Assembly (NCBI GenBank): GCA_004794785.1
Contig: SJOL01004009.1
Coordinates: 422,485 to 486,484 of the forward strand
DNA length: 64,000 nt
Origin: Opisthorchis felineus
Taxonomy: Eukaryota > Platyhelminthes > Trematoda > Opisthorchiida > Opisthorchiidae
Reading direction: 5' to 3'
Shown in pieces: positions 25,507 through 36,262 of this stretch. A program made the position numbers and the translations under genes. Within the stretch, counting starts at the first letter, position 1, and every line of letters begins with the position of its first letter. A model generated the notes under the pieces. It had not been told where the DNA came from and searched no databases. It saw only the letters and a list, made by a program, of their open reading frames with translations.

Positions 25507-25545
25507 GTGCTAAATACCAATCCAGAAATTCATGCAGCAAGTGGC

Positions 25546-25568
25546 AATAAACAACAGCCCAAAATAAA
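25546..25568 (+). terminator. Two overlapping-range polyadenylation hexamers
   Basis: AATAAA at 25546-25551 and 25563-25568, just downstream of the candidate terminal exon. Functional only if that exon is real. Confidence 0.3.
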
Positions 25569-26879
25569 TGAAGCAGGAAAGATGGTCTAATAATGCGTTA
25601 AAGATCGCGAGGTACGGCAATTTACGGAAGACATAAGTACAAATCATAGTCTGTGGTATTCAAACTCTCCGGTTGCTTCTTACTCCAAAAGGAAGGCGTC
25701 CTTTCAACTCCTTTTCTGAGAATGGTAAACGGTCAGTTATCGGGAAGCAACTCCAACTGGCCTTCTTTTACTGCAGCCATATACTCTGATCTATCAATCG
25801 ATAGATTGTAATGCAATGAAAAAATGTGGTTATTCCACTAATCGCCTCACCAAATCTACCTGTTGGATGGCTTGCAAATAACTAGGGGATAGTGTTCGAT
25901 GAATGTTTCTCCAACATGGAACACCTGGAAAAAATTACTGTGCTTGAGTAGGTTTAACCACACTAGAGCTCATTAGCAACATCGACACCCAAATTAGCAT
26001 AACATTGATTGCAACGCACGTGATTGTGATCATCGGTGGGCATAAACCAGACAACACGTGACAAATTCGACTATTGTCAGAGAAGTGTTGATCAAAAAAT
26101 GAGCAACTTCCCCAATATATTCAACAGAAGCTGTCCAGGATGATCAGATTCCTGTTCTGGTTGCTTACTCTTGATCCGATAGATTGGTTTAACATTTCGA
26201 TAAGATTACCAGTTTAGCCATAACAATTAGAGACATTACCAGATCACTATGAACACTGCTTTCCCCCCTGTGTAGTGCAACAATCAGGTTGATGAATCTG
26301 CCCGAATTACTTTATTACCTAAGTTACCAAATAAAGAACATTTAACGTAGCCGCTTGTGCTATTTCATGCGAAATTTCAAGGCCGATATGAACCAGAAAG
26401 AGCAGAATTAGCAGACGAACGTGCAGAGGCCTAAAAATAACATGAGTACAAAGTCTTAAAATGACAGACTAACAGTGAGCAGCGATGTCGAAATCATTCT
26501 AGGTTACGGCATAATATCGCAGTTTTCCCTTAACTTCACACCAGGTTTACTGAAGCCACCTATGCAAGGCATCAGAAAACAGATCAATATTCCATTAGAG
26601 TTTGAAGCTTATGTAATCATATTGGCCACACGGCATTATTGGGATAACTTTCACCCGATGTATGAGTATTGCTTTTTCTACTATGGGATTTCATTAACAG
26701 CAAGTCTTAATTCAGAGTGACATTCCCTTTTGATAGGTTGGTGTGCCGCACTTAAACCAGGTCATCTCCGAACGTACTATTCATTTATAGTGCTCATTGA
26801 AAACTATCAGTAGTCATGTACATTTGGTCATGTAAACAACGGTGTTATGGTTTTATACGGAAATTTTAAAGTCAAAACA
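25569..26879. other. No supported gene
   Basis: Only chance-length frames (for example 26475-26720 +). No repeat landmarks recognised. Confidence 0.4.
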
Positions 26880-26960
26880 CAGTGTACTGGAACAAGCTGT
26901 TACAACTCGACGTTTCGGTCACTGTGGGCAACACTTCTCAAGGATTTCTACAATCAACGT
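26880..26960 (-). mobile_element. Penelope-like element 3'-end relic (candidate)
   Basis: On the minus strand the sequence runs 'gaaatccttgagaagtgttg', 'cccacagtgac' and then 'cgaaacgtcgag'. A 'tcctga/g-aag...gcccac...cgaaacgtcg' arrangement is typical of Penelope-like and some LINE 3' untranslated ends. No coding part is adjacent. It could instead be the terminus of another non-autonomous repeat. Confidence 0.4.
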
Positions 26961-27004
26961 TTGGATTATTCCGAGGATACTAGTTATCTTTTGACAGCTA
27001 GCGT

Positions 27005-27165
27005 GAGCTCAAGATAGCTTGGTGGTTAGTGTATGAGCTCGTTGACGGGATAGCCCCTGGTTCGAACCCAAGCTCAACATCCCGACTGTCATGTCTAGGT
27101 TGAGCCCAGCTGGCAATATCTTCCGTCGGGTAACATGGCAGCTAGGCACAAAATGGATGTTAGGA
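27005..27165 (+). repeat. SINE family A (tRNA-derived), plus copy
   Basis: The head has an A-box-like 'tagcttggtggttag' and a canonical B box 'ggttcgaaccc' about 35 nt later. The 3' region 'cgggtaacatggcagctagg' is the reverse complement of the start of the copy at 34961-35125. The tail ends in 'caaaatggatgtt'. Roughly 160 bp; it belongs with the minus-strand copies at 28690 and 34961. Confidence 0.75.
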
Positions 27166-27743
27166 AAAACGAAGAAATTGTCTTCTCGCGTTTGTATTTC
27201 ACTCCATGGAGGTTGCCTCCAACGGGAAAACCATTAAGACCGTATTAACTGTGAATATATGATTCCGTTACCATAACTAGATTGTGAACCTAAACTGTAG
27301 AGCCTGTCTTCCAAACAAAAAAGGATTCATTTTTAGGAGGCTTCAGTAAATCCTGCTCCATTCGAAGCAACTATTTTATCGGAATGTTAGCTGCAGTAGA
27401 GAACTTTCGGTAAACGTATGTACATTAATTCAAAATATCCACTATAGCGAAGGGCAGGTGATAATGCAGGCTGGTTAGATATGCACCAAAAACGATATTC
27501 CTCCTTGTGACCTAGAGGTTTTCATCAAATTATGGATGGAAATGGTTGTCTGATGCTTACTGCTGGACAGAAGACCGTCGATTATCTTGCCTGAGTGTTA
27601 GCCCTATCATGCTCAGACTGTATTCACGAATAGCGCACACAGAAACCCACAGTGTGTTGACGGTTCGTGTTTAGCGATAATCGCTCGTCATCGGATAGAT
27701 AGACAGATCGGCAGATGAAGGATACACGCTCAAGGCACATCTT
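27166..27743. other. No supported gene
   Basis: Nothing recognisable. Confidence 0.4.
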
Positions 27744-27767
27744 CACACACACACACACACACACACA
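27744..27767. repeat. (CA)12 microsatellite
   Basis: Uninterrupted CA dinucleotides. Confidence 0.97.
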
Positions 27768-27794
27768 AGTGGAAGCCTCTATCAGCCCGAAGTA

Positions 27795-27850
27795 AACTGT
27801 CCCTTAGACGTAATACGCTACTCATAAGGTTACTGAAAACTCTTCGACAT
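27795..27850 (+). repeat. Family-D end fragment
   Basis: 'gacgtaatacgctactcata' followed by 'aggttactgaaaactcttcg' repeats the palindromic end of family D (compare 36029-36070). Continuation into the rest of the family is not apparent. Confidence 0.6.
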
Positions 27851-28689
27851 TATCTACCTGGCATTATCTACCCGACTGATCAAACCACTCGGATGAATCC
27901 AGTTTGCACAGTGGACGTTCACCACTCACGCTGTTAGCGCTAAATTGAGCCTTAAACATAACATCACGTATTGCCGTGTTGTATGGACGAAGGCTATGTG
28001 AATGCCTTTATGAAAGATCGCTTCTTCATGACCCAATAGACTACTAAGATACACGATACACGACTATTCCAAAGATGGTCAAACTGCTGTTTCTGCTCGG
28101 TGACCGATTAGAATGACGTACCAGCATGCTATGACACTTCCTGTCTAGAATTACTATGTAATGATAGGGCGGAATGACCGGTTATTCGTGTCACCTTGTT
28201 ACGCCAGTGAATTGGAACTCCTCGAACTTTACAAATTTCCACCCGTTTTGAAGATGTCCTCAAGAAGTTCACTCCAATGTGCTAATGATTTGTTCGGCAT
28301 TTCACATGGACTCTAAAAAATGTAATTTGTAATCAGTGGTTTTGTGGCATTGCTAGACAATGCACAGATGATGTCTGTTTCATGCATTCAAAACAGCTTT
28401 TTGGTATGTTTGGTATGTGTATCACGTGAAGTCCCGAATATTGTGGTGACAACTGAATGACTCGAAAACCGCAGTTTCTCTAAACACAGGAATCCCTTCA
28501 TAATGTTCTGCACTGAAATCAACTGCAAGGTGGTATGCTACAGAAAGTGGGGTTGGATAGATACTTCGTAACCTTTACATGAATTTGAACTTAGTTTAGC
28601 CAGAGCTAACCCGGTGGATATTTGCGGGTGTGACAAGACATTGAGAACTTAGAAGACGTGAGCTTCCCAAAGACCCGATGCTCAACTGT

Positions 28690-28860
28690 ACCATACTTTC
28701 GGTGTCCGGCTCCCATGTCACCCGAAAGGAGCACGAGGGCTGAGACACTGTTAGGTTGCCCAAGCTTAGACAGAAGCAAACGAGATCCACAGGTTGGGTT
28801 CGAACCACGGACCTTCCGGTTAGTAAGTTCAAGCCCTAACCACTGAGTTACCTCGAGCTC
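28690..28860 (-). repeat. SINE family A (tRNA-derived), minus copy
   Basis: On the minus strand: 'gagctcgaggtaactcagtg', then 'gtggttcgaaccc' as B box, then a body through 'cagccctcgtgctcctttcg'. The latter matches the 34961-35125 copy almost base for base. Open frames across it on both strands (28596-28846) are artefacts of the repeat. Confidence 0.8.
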
Positions 28861-28942
28861 ATTCAGCCAGAATGAACATCAGTTTTGGATCACTACAGTT
28901 TTTCAAGAAGCATAATGTGAAATAAACCGTTTTTATGCGCAC

Positions 28943-29166
28943 CTGAATTCATATGGTATAGTTCAGTGCCTCGCTCAAGGGGCAGATGGGGGTTGTCTTC
29001 AAATTGTTCTACTCTAACTGGCGTAATAGAGAGCGGCGTTTGCGTATTTCCATAAGATCTCACACCTCGGATTCTGCGATATGCATCCTCTGTATTAGTT
29101 TCATTATCTGCCTTTCGTGACACATTTGAAGAAAAAGAATTTCCATTTTCCACGTGCCATACGATT
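28943..29166 (-). CDS. Possible internal exon, unidentified protein
   Basis: On the minus strand an open frame runs between a possible acceptor ('attggtcattag', exon from 29166) and a good donor context (TTCAG followed by GTGCGC, at 28943/28942), giving a 224-nt exon. The peptide is hydrophilic. It starts near 'WHVENGNSF', has an Asn/Glu-rich segment, an Arg-rich 'YRRIRGVRSYG', then 'SITPVRVEQFEDNPHLPLER'. It looks like a cytoplasmic or linker segment rather than a folded domain. No family is assigned. The pyrimidine tract before the acceptor is weak. Confidence 0.3.
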
Positions 29167-29591
29167 CTAATGACCAATAGGATGTTTGTTTTACGCAGCT
29201 AGCCTTTTGAAATAATTTACAGTTACAAACAACACTCTTTAGTTCAGTGCATAAACCACACCCAGCTATAGCAAATGTGGATTTTTTTTAACATGGACGG
29301 GAACGATTAGGGTGCTTTAAATGGCTATCCATGAGGTTTGGAGATCACAAATTATAGAACATGTTCTAATTTCTTCAAATCCTCCATAATCACCAATCAA
29401 TGCCATCGCCGGTAGAATGCAAACTAATTCCTTTTTACCCTAGCCCTTAAAGTACACCCCGTGCACTACCCACGTGAATTCCACAACGCAGCGACTGAGT
29501 ATTCTGAAGGTTGTTTAATCACGTGACGACAAGCTCATGTGTTTCATTTACCACCGCCCACTGAGACCACTGTGAGATTAACATAATTCAG

Positions 29592-29740
29592 TCATTCCCT
29601 GGTTAAGACAGAGTTGATAAAAGATTCAACTAGCTTATTCGGAATCAAGTCGGTAGCCTTAGTCGAATGATGATGAAGGTAGATGAACAGCGGAACACAA
29701 TACAGCAAAACAAAGAAGAGAACAAGTAAACCATTTCGGG
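29592..29740 (-). CDS. Possible N-terminal or signal-anchor ORF
   Basis: On the minus strand, an ATG is followed by 'TRNG' and about 20 hydrophobic residues ('LLVLFFVLLYCVPLFIYL'). A His-rich turn and about 25 polar residues follow before a stop. The layout resembles the signal anchor of a type II membrane protein. No good donor lies before the stop, so it cannot easily be extended into a larger gene, and it may be chance. Confidence 0.2.
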
Positions 29741-30329
29741 TCATAATTTGCACTTTACATTTTTTACACTTCTTCGTATTCAAGGGACTACTGATCTTTG
29801 TATTGCTTCGGAACACAACGACCAAAATATTCAAGGAAGTCATTTTGTCCTTAGAACAAAGGCTAGACAACAGAAGGTCAAGTTTAAACCGGAAAAGTCA
29901 CTGATTTCTCTCTGCGTTTGTCGAAATAAATCATCTTGAATTTCTGCACCCCACTTTCATGGGTAAGGAACTACCATTTTCGTCACTAAATACTAGCAAT
30001 GAGCTTGGGAAAAAGTTTCAGGAAAATGTGCGGGTGATCTGTTTGTGTTTTTGGGCGCTTTAAAGTTGTACGGGAAGGTAACCTGCGATCATTTTTCCAC
30101 CTGAAAAAAACACGTCTAAGAAACTTAACCCTTTGACAAACACATGGAATTCGCTTCGATGCACATTACATCTTTATCGATTTCCCAAATGAAAAGTTTA
30201 CCAAGTGGACCGCAAAAATGTTTGTTACAGCCCATGGTAGTGGGATATTTTGCATCGAATTATCTTTCATTTCTGAGCTTATCGTCATTTTTCTATTCAG
30301 CTAAAGCCCGAGGTCAAATGAAAGTATAA

Positions 30330-30582
30330 TTTCTACAAATACATTCATTTGCATACAGATCTGGTTTTTACAGGTGATTCCCCCGAATCCCAGCTGAATT
30401 TGTCGTTTATTATGCTGCTAAATAAATGAGCGTGGTTGTCGAACTTCGTGCAATTTGGGTTCACGTAGAACATAAGGCGGACAGGAAAGCAGGGAATGCG
30501 CCTACCCGATGAGCCCCAACAAGGGCGAAACCGGTCATGAGCTTCCGAAGAGTTTTCAGCAACCTTATGAGTAGTGGTTAAC
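30330..30582 (-). repeat. Family-D repeat, minus copy with PLE-like motif
   Basis: Read on the minus strand, it starts 'cactactcataaggttgctg', passes 'gaccggtttcgcccttgttg' and 'cttatgttctacgtgaaccc', and ends with 'ataaacgacaaattcagctg', 'aaaaccagat' and 'tatgcaaatgaatgtatttg'. The start, middle and end match pieces at 1-130, 32450-32792 and 36029-36262. Read on the plus strand it contains 'ccaacaagggcgaaaccggt', a motif reminiscent of retroelement 3' ends. Confidence 0.7.
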
Positions 30583-31048
30583 GTTTCGTTGTATACTTGA
30601 AAACCCTCCTTGACAATCTCACAAAAATAAAATGCTTGATGAATTGGTTCGACATCAAACAAAAAAGATATCTGAAGGTTTTATAACGAGAAATGTCTAA
30701 ATTGTCACTGGTCTGGAATAGGAAATTCCAATGTACACCCTTTCGCATAACTACAACTTTTGGTCTTACCTTTGGTGGAAAGTGAGATAAAACCACGGGA
30801 TTCGCCATCTTGATAAAACAACCGCTCCACAGAGTTATTAGAACAAACACGATTGTAACGAGCCTTTACTTTATAATCGACAACATTTGGAGGTGTGGAA
30901 AGATTCTCGTTTCATACAAATCTAGTCATCTTTGAAATAAGCCATCTCCGTAGAACAAACAGGATTTAGCGTTATTAGGCTGGTCGTCCCTTCAAAGTGG
31001 CAACATGTATCGCATACTTTAGAATGGCGTGCGCAGTGACGGGTAAAC
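30583..31048. other. No supported gene
   Basis: Nothing recognisable on either strand. Confidence 0.4.
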
Positions 31049-31219
31049 ATGAACTTGGAAGTGACCGACACCGGCCCTCTGGTTTATAAACTTGTCCATG
31101 AATTAGCCAATACTCGGTGCGTGTATCTTCCAGTTTCCGAGAAAACAGTTGTGTTTTTGCGAGAATCAGCAACAGAGGCCAGGAGTTACACCGTTGGGCC
31201 TTATACATCATCTGGTACG
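31049..31219 (+). CDS. Possible short exon, unidentified protein
   Basis: A 56-codon plus-strand frame begins at an ATG at 31049 and ends at TAA 31217-31219. It reads as an ordinary soluble protein segment, for example 'YKLVHELANTRCVYLPVSEK' followed by a Thr/Ser-rich end. GGTACG near 31210 could serve as a weak donor. The opposite strand is also open (30975-31211), so strand is uncertain. No family is recognised. Confidence 0.18.
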
Positions 31220-31364
31220 ATTTCCTAAATCAGGCGTAGTAGCTGTACGATAACAAAAAGCCTAGCTTTCACGCCATTGTTGCCAGTCAGAAATTATTCA
31301 CAATGCTTTACATTGATGAAGTAGCATGCATCAACGGGTGTCGTCTTTCCGGATCAATTTACGT

Positions 31365-31500
31365 CCCGAATAACCTAGTACGTAATATCACGAACTTCCG
31401 TTGTGGGGACCCGGGTTCGAACCCGGGCAGTGGAGACTTGAACCAAGGCGGGCTGAACCGCCTTGAAAATTGATTACGCAAGAAAATAAAATGAAGACAA
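31365..31500 (+). repeat. tRNA-related SINE or tRNA pseudogene (family E)
   Basis: The T arm is intact: 'cccgggttcgaacccggg' pairs perfectly around a TTCGAA loop (B box). About 15 nt upstream, CACGA and TTGTG can pair around 'acttccg', an anticodon-like loop with TTC in the anticodon position (Glu-like), though position 33 is C rather than T. A D-arm-like 'aacctagtacg' precedes it. Two features argue against a functional tRNA: acceptor ends that do not pair, and a SINE-like tail (a second small hairpin 'aaggcgg...ccgcctt' then A-rich DNA). Only one copy is seen. Confidence 0.55.
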
Positions 31501-31819
31501 AAAAAGACAAGATAAAATACATTGAAGATACTTTTTCTGATACTTTTTCTAATCTCCGTAGACGATGACCAAATCATAACTTTCTCGAGGTGTGTGTTGA
31601 TAACATTGTGGCTTTTCGAACAGCTGATGAAAGCAGAACTTGCGGTTAATAAGGTAAAATGCCCAAAAGTGTAACCTTTTATTTGGTTCACAACAAGAAC
31701 AAGAAGCGTTCATCCTTTTATTTTGGTAGTCTTTTGAACAAAGTCGGGCTGCATAAGGATGATGAATTCACTATTAGTACACGTAGTGTCCTGTCGATAA
31801 GCCCGAAAACACTGTAACT

Positions 31820-31985
31820 GCTCTACTGACGTTGAGTCATCGTCAGTGAGAATTTCAACTTTCTATTGAGAGACTTAAATCACAGGCCTTCACCTGAAAA
31901 GTGGGCCTTTCGACCACTAACATCTGATCAGTTATGGGAGTAACTCGCTCCTAGAAAGAATATAATTCTTTCATCTTCATTCACG
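31820..31985 (-). repeat. SINE family C, diverged minus copy
   Basis: On the minus strand, 'gagcgagttactcccataac', 'tgatcag', 'gttagtggtcgaaagg' and 'gaaggcctgtgatttaagtc' follow the head order of family C (gttaatcac, ctgatcag, tggccgaatgg, gaggtcgtgggttcgaa). Divergence is high. It lies head-to-head with the plus copy at 32130. Confidence 0.45.
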
Positions 31986-32129
31986 GGATTCACATCCAAT
32001 GGTCGCTTACAAGACCAGATATCGAATAAAAATTTCCAGATCATCTGATGTTACCTACGGAATATAAGTAGCTCATACGGAAGAATATTTCACAAGACGA
32101 ATGAAACTTTAATTTAATAGGACGCAACT

Positions 32130-32415
32130 GCAGGATCCAGTTAACACGTGACCAAATTATGCGAGTTCCTTGGTTGAAGGATGAACGGCACTATGTCCTA
32201 AATGTGAGTCAATCACAGTCAATCAGCATCTCATGACTAGATGGTCTGAACTTCGGGTACTAACCGGAAGATCATGGATTCTTGTCTCCTCTCACGATTT
32301 GTGACACGTGCACTTATGATGATTTACAATGAAGACGGAGCAGCTGTCCAATGTTCCTCGGCTTCCTGGTACAGATTGGTTTCACTTACAGGACGAATTC
32401 TAGGCTGAAATTGCA
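32130..32415 (+). repeat. SINE family C, plus copy
   Basis: Landmarks in order: 'aacacgtgacc', 'actatgtcctaaatgtgagt', 'caatcagcatctcatgacta' (tRNA-like head), 'ggtttcacttacaggacgaa'. The body region around 'tacagattggtttcacttac' gives the clearest view of the family's 3' half. The B box is eroded. Confidence 0.7.
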
Positions 32416-32449
32416 AACAAAAACGGTAAAGCACAAACAAAGCAGACAC

Positions 32450-32590
32450 ACACACTGCTCATAAGGTTGCTTAAAACCGCTGGACAGCCCACGCCCGGCG
32501 TTGTCCTTCTTGGTGCTCTTCATTTGAACTCAGTCCCCGAGTATCCGTCAACTTTATGTTCTAGTTGAACCAAAATTGGACAGATTTCGA
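32450..32590 (+). repeat. Family-D repeat, 5' half, plus orientation
   Basis: 'cacactgctcataaggttgc' through 'tttatgttctagttgaacc' parallels the minus-strand reading of 30582-30440. It abuts an opposite-oriented family-D copy. Confidence 0.55.
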
Positions 32591-32592
32591 AA

Positions 32593-32792
32593 AATGCTCT
32601 CATATGCACACCAAATCGGTTTTGACAGGGGACTCCAGTGAATCCAGCTGAGTCACTCGATTATGGTGACCCACCTCAACTGGATGTGCTGCGCCAGGCT
32701 GCCCCATGTTTCAGCTGGTATGATAATCGAGATATCGTGATAGGCTGTTGTCTTGACGTAACACACTACTCACAAGGTTGCTGAAAACCGGT
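32593..32792 (-). repeat. Family-D repeat, minus copy, with inverted end
   Basis: On the minus strand, 'cgatatctcgattatcatac', 'cagctgaaacatggg', 'gcgcagcacatccagttg' and 'cccctgtcaaaaccgat' match 36108-36240 (+) in order. The right end (32748-32792) carries 'acgtaacacactactcacaa', the family's palindromic terminus. Confidence 0.7.
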
Positions 32793-34960
32793 CGTTCGAA
32801 CCACGCAGTCGGTCACGTCGCAAGAGTCTACCAGCCACGACCCGTATCAAACTCTTATCAGGTGGGTTCCTTGTTTTAAAATTGTCAGATAATTCCAAAG
32901 AAGGTGCGCCACCTTCTAAATATCTTTGTAAGAGTAAGCGACATTTAACTATAACCTCTAACAAATTTCCAAAAACTCAAGGTAAATCTTCGCAGTGTAA
33001 CAGTGTAACTGACAAACTGCCTACAATTTGACGGTTTCTACGATAAACTGCAGAGGTAGAATGAACAGGCTACGATAATTCAGGCTCTTTTGCATTTCAT
33101 GCTTAGCATTTAGAATTAAGGTGTCCGCGACTGTCGGTATTAAAGTCGTCTTACTTTCAGCAATAGATACCACGTGTAAAAGTGATAAAGTGATCCACCG
33201 GTTCCCCAACAATTCATTTAAAATGTTCGGCTTTTGTTTTTCAGGAAGGTGCAAATCTCCCGTATTATTTTCTTTTGATGGCAAGATGAAAGTGTGCGAT
33301 GCCATTTGTCCGCCATAAATATTATGTATCGTGAACCAGTTATTTTTAGAAAACGGAATTCCTTACTGATGATTGCGCATTTCCAACGAAGTCTTACTTA
33401 CTATTGTCTATTAGATAGGTAAAGTTTGCCGAAAACGAATCAACATTTATTTCGGTGCACAAAATGATTGGTGATCGGTAACACCGGACAGCACTAATTG
33501 TGAGATTACTGAAAATAATTCAGCTTGTGTGTTGCAACCCCGTAGATAATCTTAAACTCTGAAAGTGTTATCTGCATAGTAAACAGTAGGATGTTGTGCT
33601 CGTTCAAAGAGCAGCCTTCTTTTCGAAACGACAGCTGGCATCGCAGCAATCTGGATCGCCGCTGACCTGAATTCACAATATCTGGTGTGGGTAAAACCAT
33701 GAATAAAACCCCTGACCTCTGTCTCGCTGACCCAACTTTGAATGCGCCCGAGGACGTCTGCACATTAGCTGCCGATGCCCTTCTTGAAATGTCATACACA
33801 TAGACGTAAGTTCCGTGTGAAAAGTTATGTGGCGTGACGGTTAAAAGTTCCAGAACCAATTACTTACCAGCACGTGTTTTTCGGTCGCGAACAGATTAGA
33901 CCTGTACACAGTGCGACATTATATCTACCTCAGTAATCTTATGAACTGTACTGGACGAGGCCGTGCCGACATCCATGAAGTCTCTCTCCTACCAGGTCGG
34001 ACAATGGAAGGACTCCTGACAGACATTCCTGTGACCTTTCAGGTTGGGAGTAGGGACAGGTATGGTAACTTATTCCCCAGAATTTAGGCTACTAATGTAA
34101 TCACATACTGGCCAATAGTGTTTTATTCTCAAGCTTTTGAGCCAAAGGCTCTGGTTAAGAGCCCTTATCGTTCTGTTGCCTAGTTTTCGAAGTTGTAACA
34201 CTATCTCATCTCACATAAACTACTGAACTGAACAAACGAAAGTACCTTTATGCCACACCGGTCGTCAAGTAGTGACTTCAGCCAGGTCGCCTTATTCGCT
34301 GCAAAAAGCTGGGCGGATAAGCGAAGAAGTACGACTACTGATGTCTGCACCATAGTTCATTGTTTTTTCATAACTTCCCCTGTCTCGCTTAACAATCATT
34401 CCTAATTAGATATCAGCTTTAGACACTTCAGGCACTGAGAAAATTGGCAGTCATATCCGGTCTTCCGAGTCAGCCATTCAGACCTAGTTCTCCTGTTTTC
34501 ATTGCAACCCTTCAACCTCAGGCTCAACTGCGCGTACTCCAGATACTTTATGGCATTCAGTCACCAGTATGTCTTACCGGTGTGGTGATTTTCATGATGA
34601 CGGTAACATGTATTTGCACTGTACGTCGGACGACCGAGCAATAGCTACTGTAAATTTAGCCTTAGTTGCATAGTGTTATCACTGGGGGCCCTGAAGCGAA
34701 CAGTATGTTGTTCCCGGTAAGATATTTACAATTTCGTTCCAACTGGTTATCCTTTTCTGTTTGAAAATTTATATAGGGGTGCTCTGAGTGAAAACTGCTC
34801 ATACAGCAGAAGTGACAATTTATTTCTAAAAGGGAAAAGGGAGAAGAATAATTCTACACTTTAAGTTAATGGTTAGGAGGAAAGGACCAAAACTGATGTG
34901 AAGCTCCTTACTGACCAAACGTCCAAGGGCACTAATAATAAACATAATGGTTCATTTGAA
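32793..34960. other. No supported gene; anonymous DNA
   Basis: Overlapping frames on both strands at 33021-33318 and a 117-codon minus frame at 33506-33859 are of chance length and unrecognised. No repeat landmarks seen. Confidence 0.4.
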
Positions 34961-35125
34961 ACACCCTTTTGATGCCTAGCTGCCATGCTACCCGAAGGAA
35001 GCACGAGGGCTAAGATACTGCCAGGTCACCCAAGCCTAGCCAGGAGAAGTCGAAATGCAGAGGTGGGGTTCGAACCATGGACTTTCCGGTCAGTAAATTC
35101 GCACTCTAACCACTGAGCCAATGAA
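34961..35125 (-). repeat. SINE family A (tRNA-derived), best-preserved minus copy
   Basis: The minus strand has a textbook A box (TGGCTCAGTGG, near 35115) and B box (GGTTCGAACCC, near 35070) at normal tRNA spacing. The body runs through 'tagccctcgtgcttccttcg' and the tail through 'gccatgc...tgcctagc...atcaaaagggtg'. Shared bases with the copies at 28690 and 27005 define the family as about 160 bp. Confidence 0.85.
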
Positions 35126-35200
35126 AGCATACCATAAGAAAATATACAGAAATCCAAACACCAACCATTTAAGAAGTGCCGTTCAAAGTAAAGAAAATCT

Positions 35201-35231
35201 GCGCTCTAAGCGCTGAGTCATCTCGCCCAGG
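35201..35231 (-). repeat. SINE family A head fragment
   Basis: On the minus strand, 'cctgggcgagatgactcagc' and 'gcttagagcgcag' repeat the tRNA-like 5' end just upstream of the full copy, without a B box. It may be a truncated tandem head. Confidence 0.5.
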
Positions 35232-36028
35232 ACACTAACGACTTCAGAAACTATTTCGCCTTGCGGAAGAAATTATACTATGATAAAAGGGCGTCTACCG
35301 AAGATAGGTAGATAGGCAGTTTGAAGAATTTAACAAACCGCTGTTCATCTGAAAAGGGCAGATTAGACGTTTTTTTCACGTATGACTGAATATTTTTGGT
35401 GTCCACAGATTGTAAATATGATGGTATAGAAATGTATAAAGGCTCATAGTAGTTTACAATGCCGGTTGGATCAAATGTAGTTGACTCCCTACACGACAAA
35501 TCTAGAAAGCCATCAATTCCAGCACGAATATACTTCTACTGGATGGAATATGGAAGTGTTTTGTCGACACCTGACGTACGCTGCGTCCGTAACTGGTGGG
35601 ACCATGCTAAGGATGAAGTGACATAATACCTGTAGAAAGCTGGCTAAAGATACTGGGAGGTGATGTCACAGAATCTTTTCTTTGCAGTAGCCATTTGTGA
35701 AGTATTTCAGCTATAAAACCTCAGAGTCTTTACAAATCGTTTTGCTATCTTTTCAGTCAGGTTTTGGAGAATATTCTGACAATGGCTTCTTTAGTTCTCT
35801 TTCCAGACATCTATTCTACCTTGGAACAATGGGTACTCGCATTTGTATACACCAAGCATGCTACTATTTCACGTGAGCTTTCAATTCACTGAGATTAGTA
35901 CTGTGAGTTGCGGCATCTAAACATCTGCCAAATAATAGAGGCAATAAATATGAGGCCCTACGTTTTTTCGTTTAAATATCCTGCTCTTCCCTGTGAAATT
36001 TAAACTGAGCAATAATAATACCTGTGTG
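35232..36028. other. No supported gene
   Basis: Nothing recognisable. Confidence 0.4.
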
Positions 36029-36262
36029 GACGTAATACACTACTCATAAGGTTGCTGAAAACTCTTCGGCAGCAAACGTATGAATAGCGTATTACGTCTA
36101 TACATGTATCGCGATATCTCAAATATTGTACCAACTGAAACATGAGGCGGCCTGTTGCAGCACATTCAGTTGCTTGAGAACACCATAAACAAGAGATTTA
36201 GTTGGGTTCCAGGAGAGCCTCCCGTCAAAACCAAATTGGTATGCAAATGAGTGTATTTCGCT
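36029..36262 (+). repeat. Family-D repeat with palindromic 5' end
   Basis: The first 70 bp are a near-palindrome: GACGTAATAC at 36029-36038 is the exact complement of GTATTACGTC at 36089-36098, and pairing continues imperfectly through 'ctcataaggttgctg' against 'cagcaaacgtatga'. Then follow 'cgatatctc', 'actgaaacatg', 'gcagcacattcagttg', 'ataaacaagagattt', 'gggttccaggagagcc' and 'aaaaccaaat', ending in 'atgcaaatgagtgtattt'. These match 1-130 and the minus copies at 30330 and 32593. Confidence 0.75.

Noticed and set aside
28596..28846. Overlapping frames on both strands
   Set aside because: Both lie in the SINE A minus copy.
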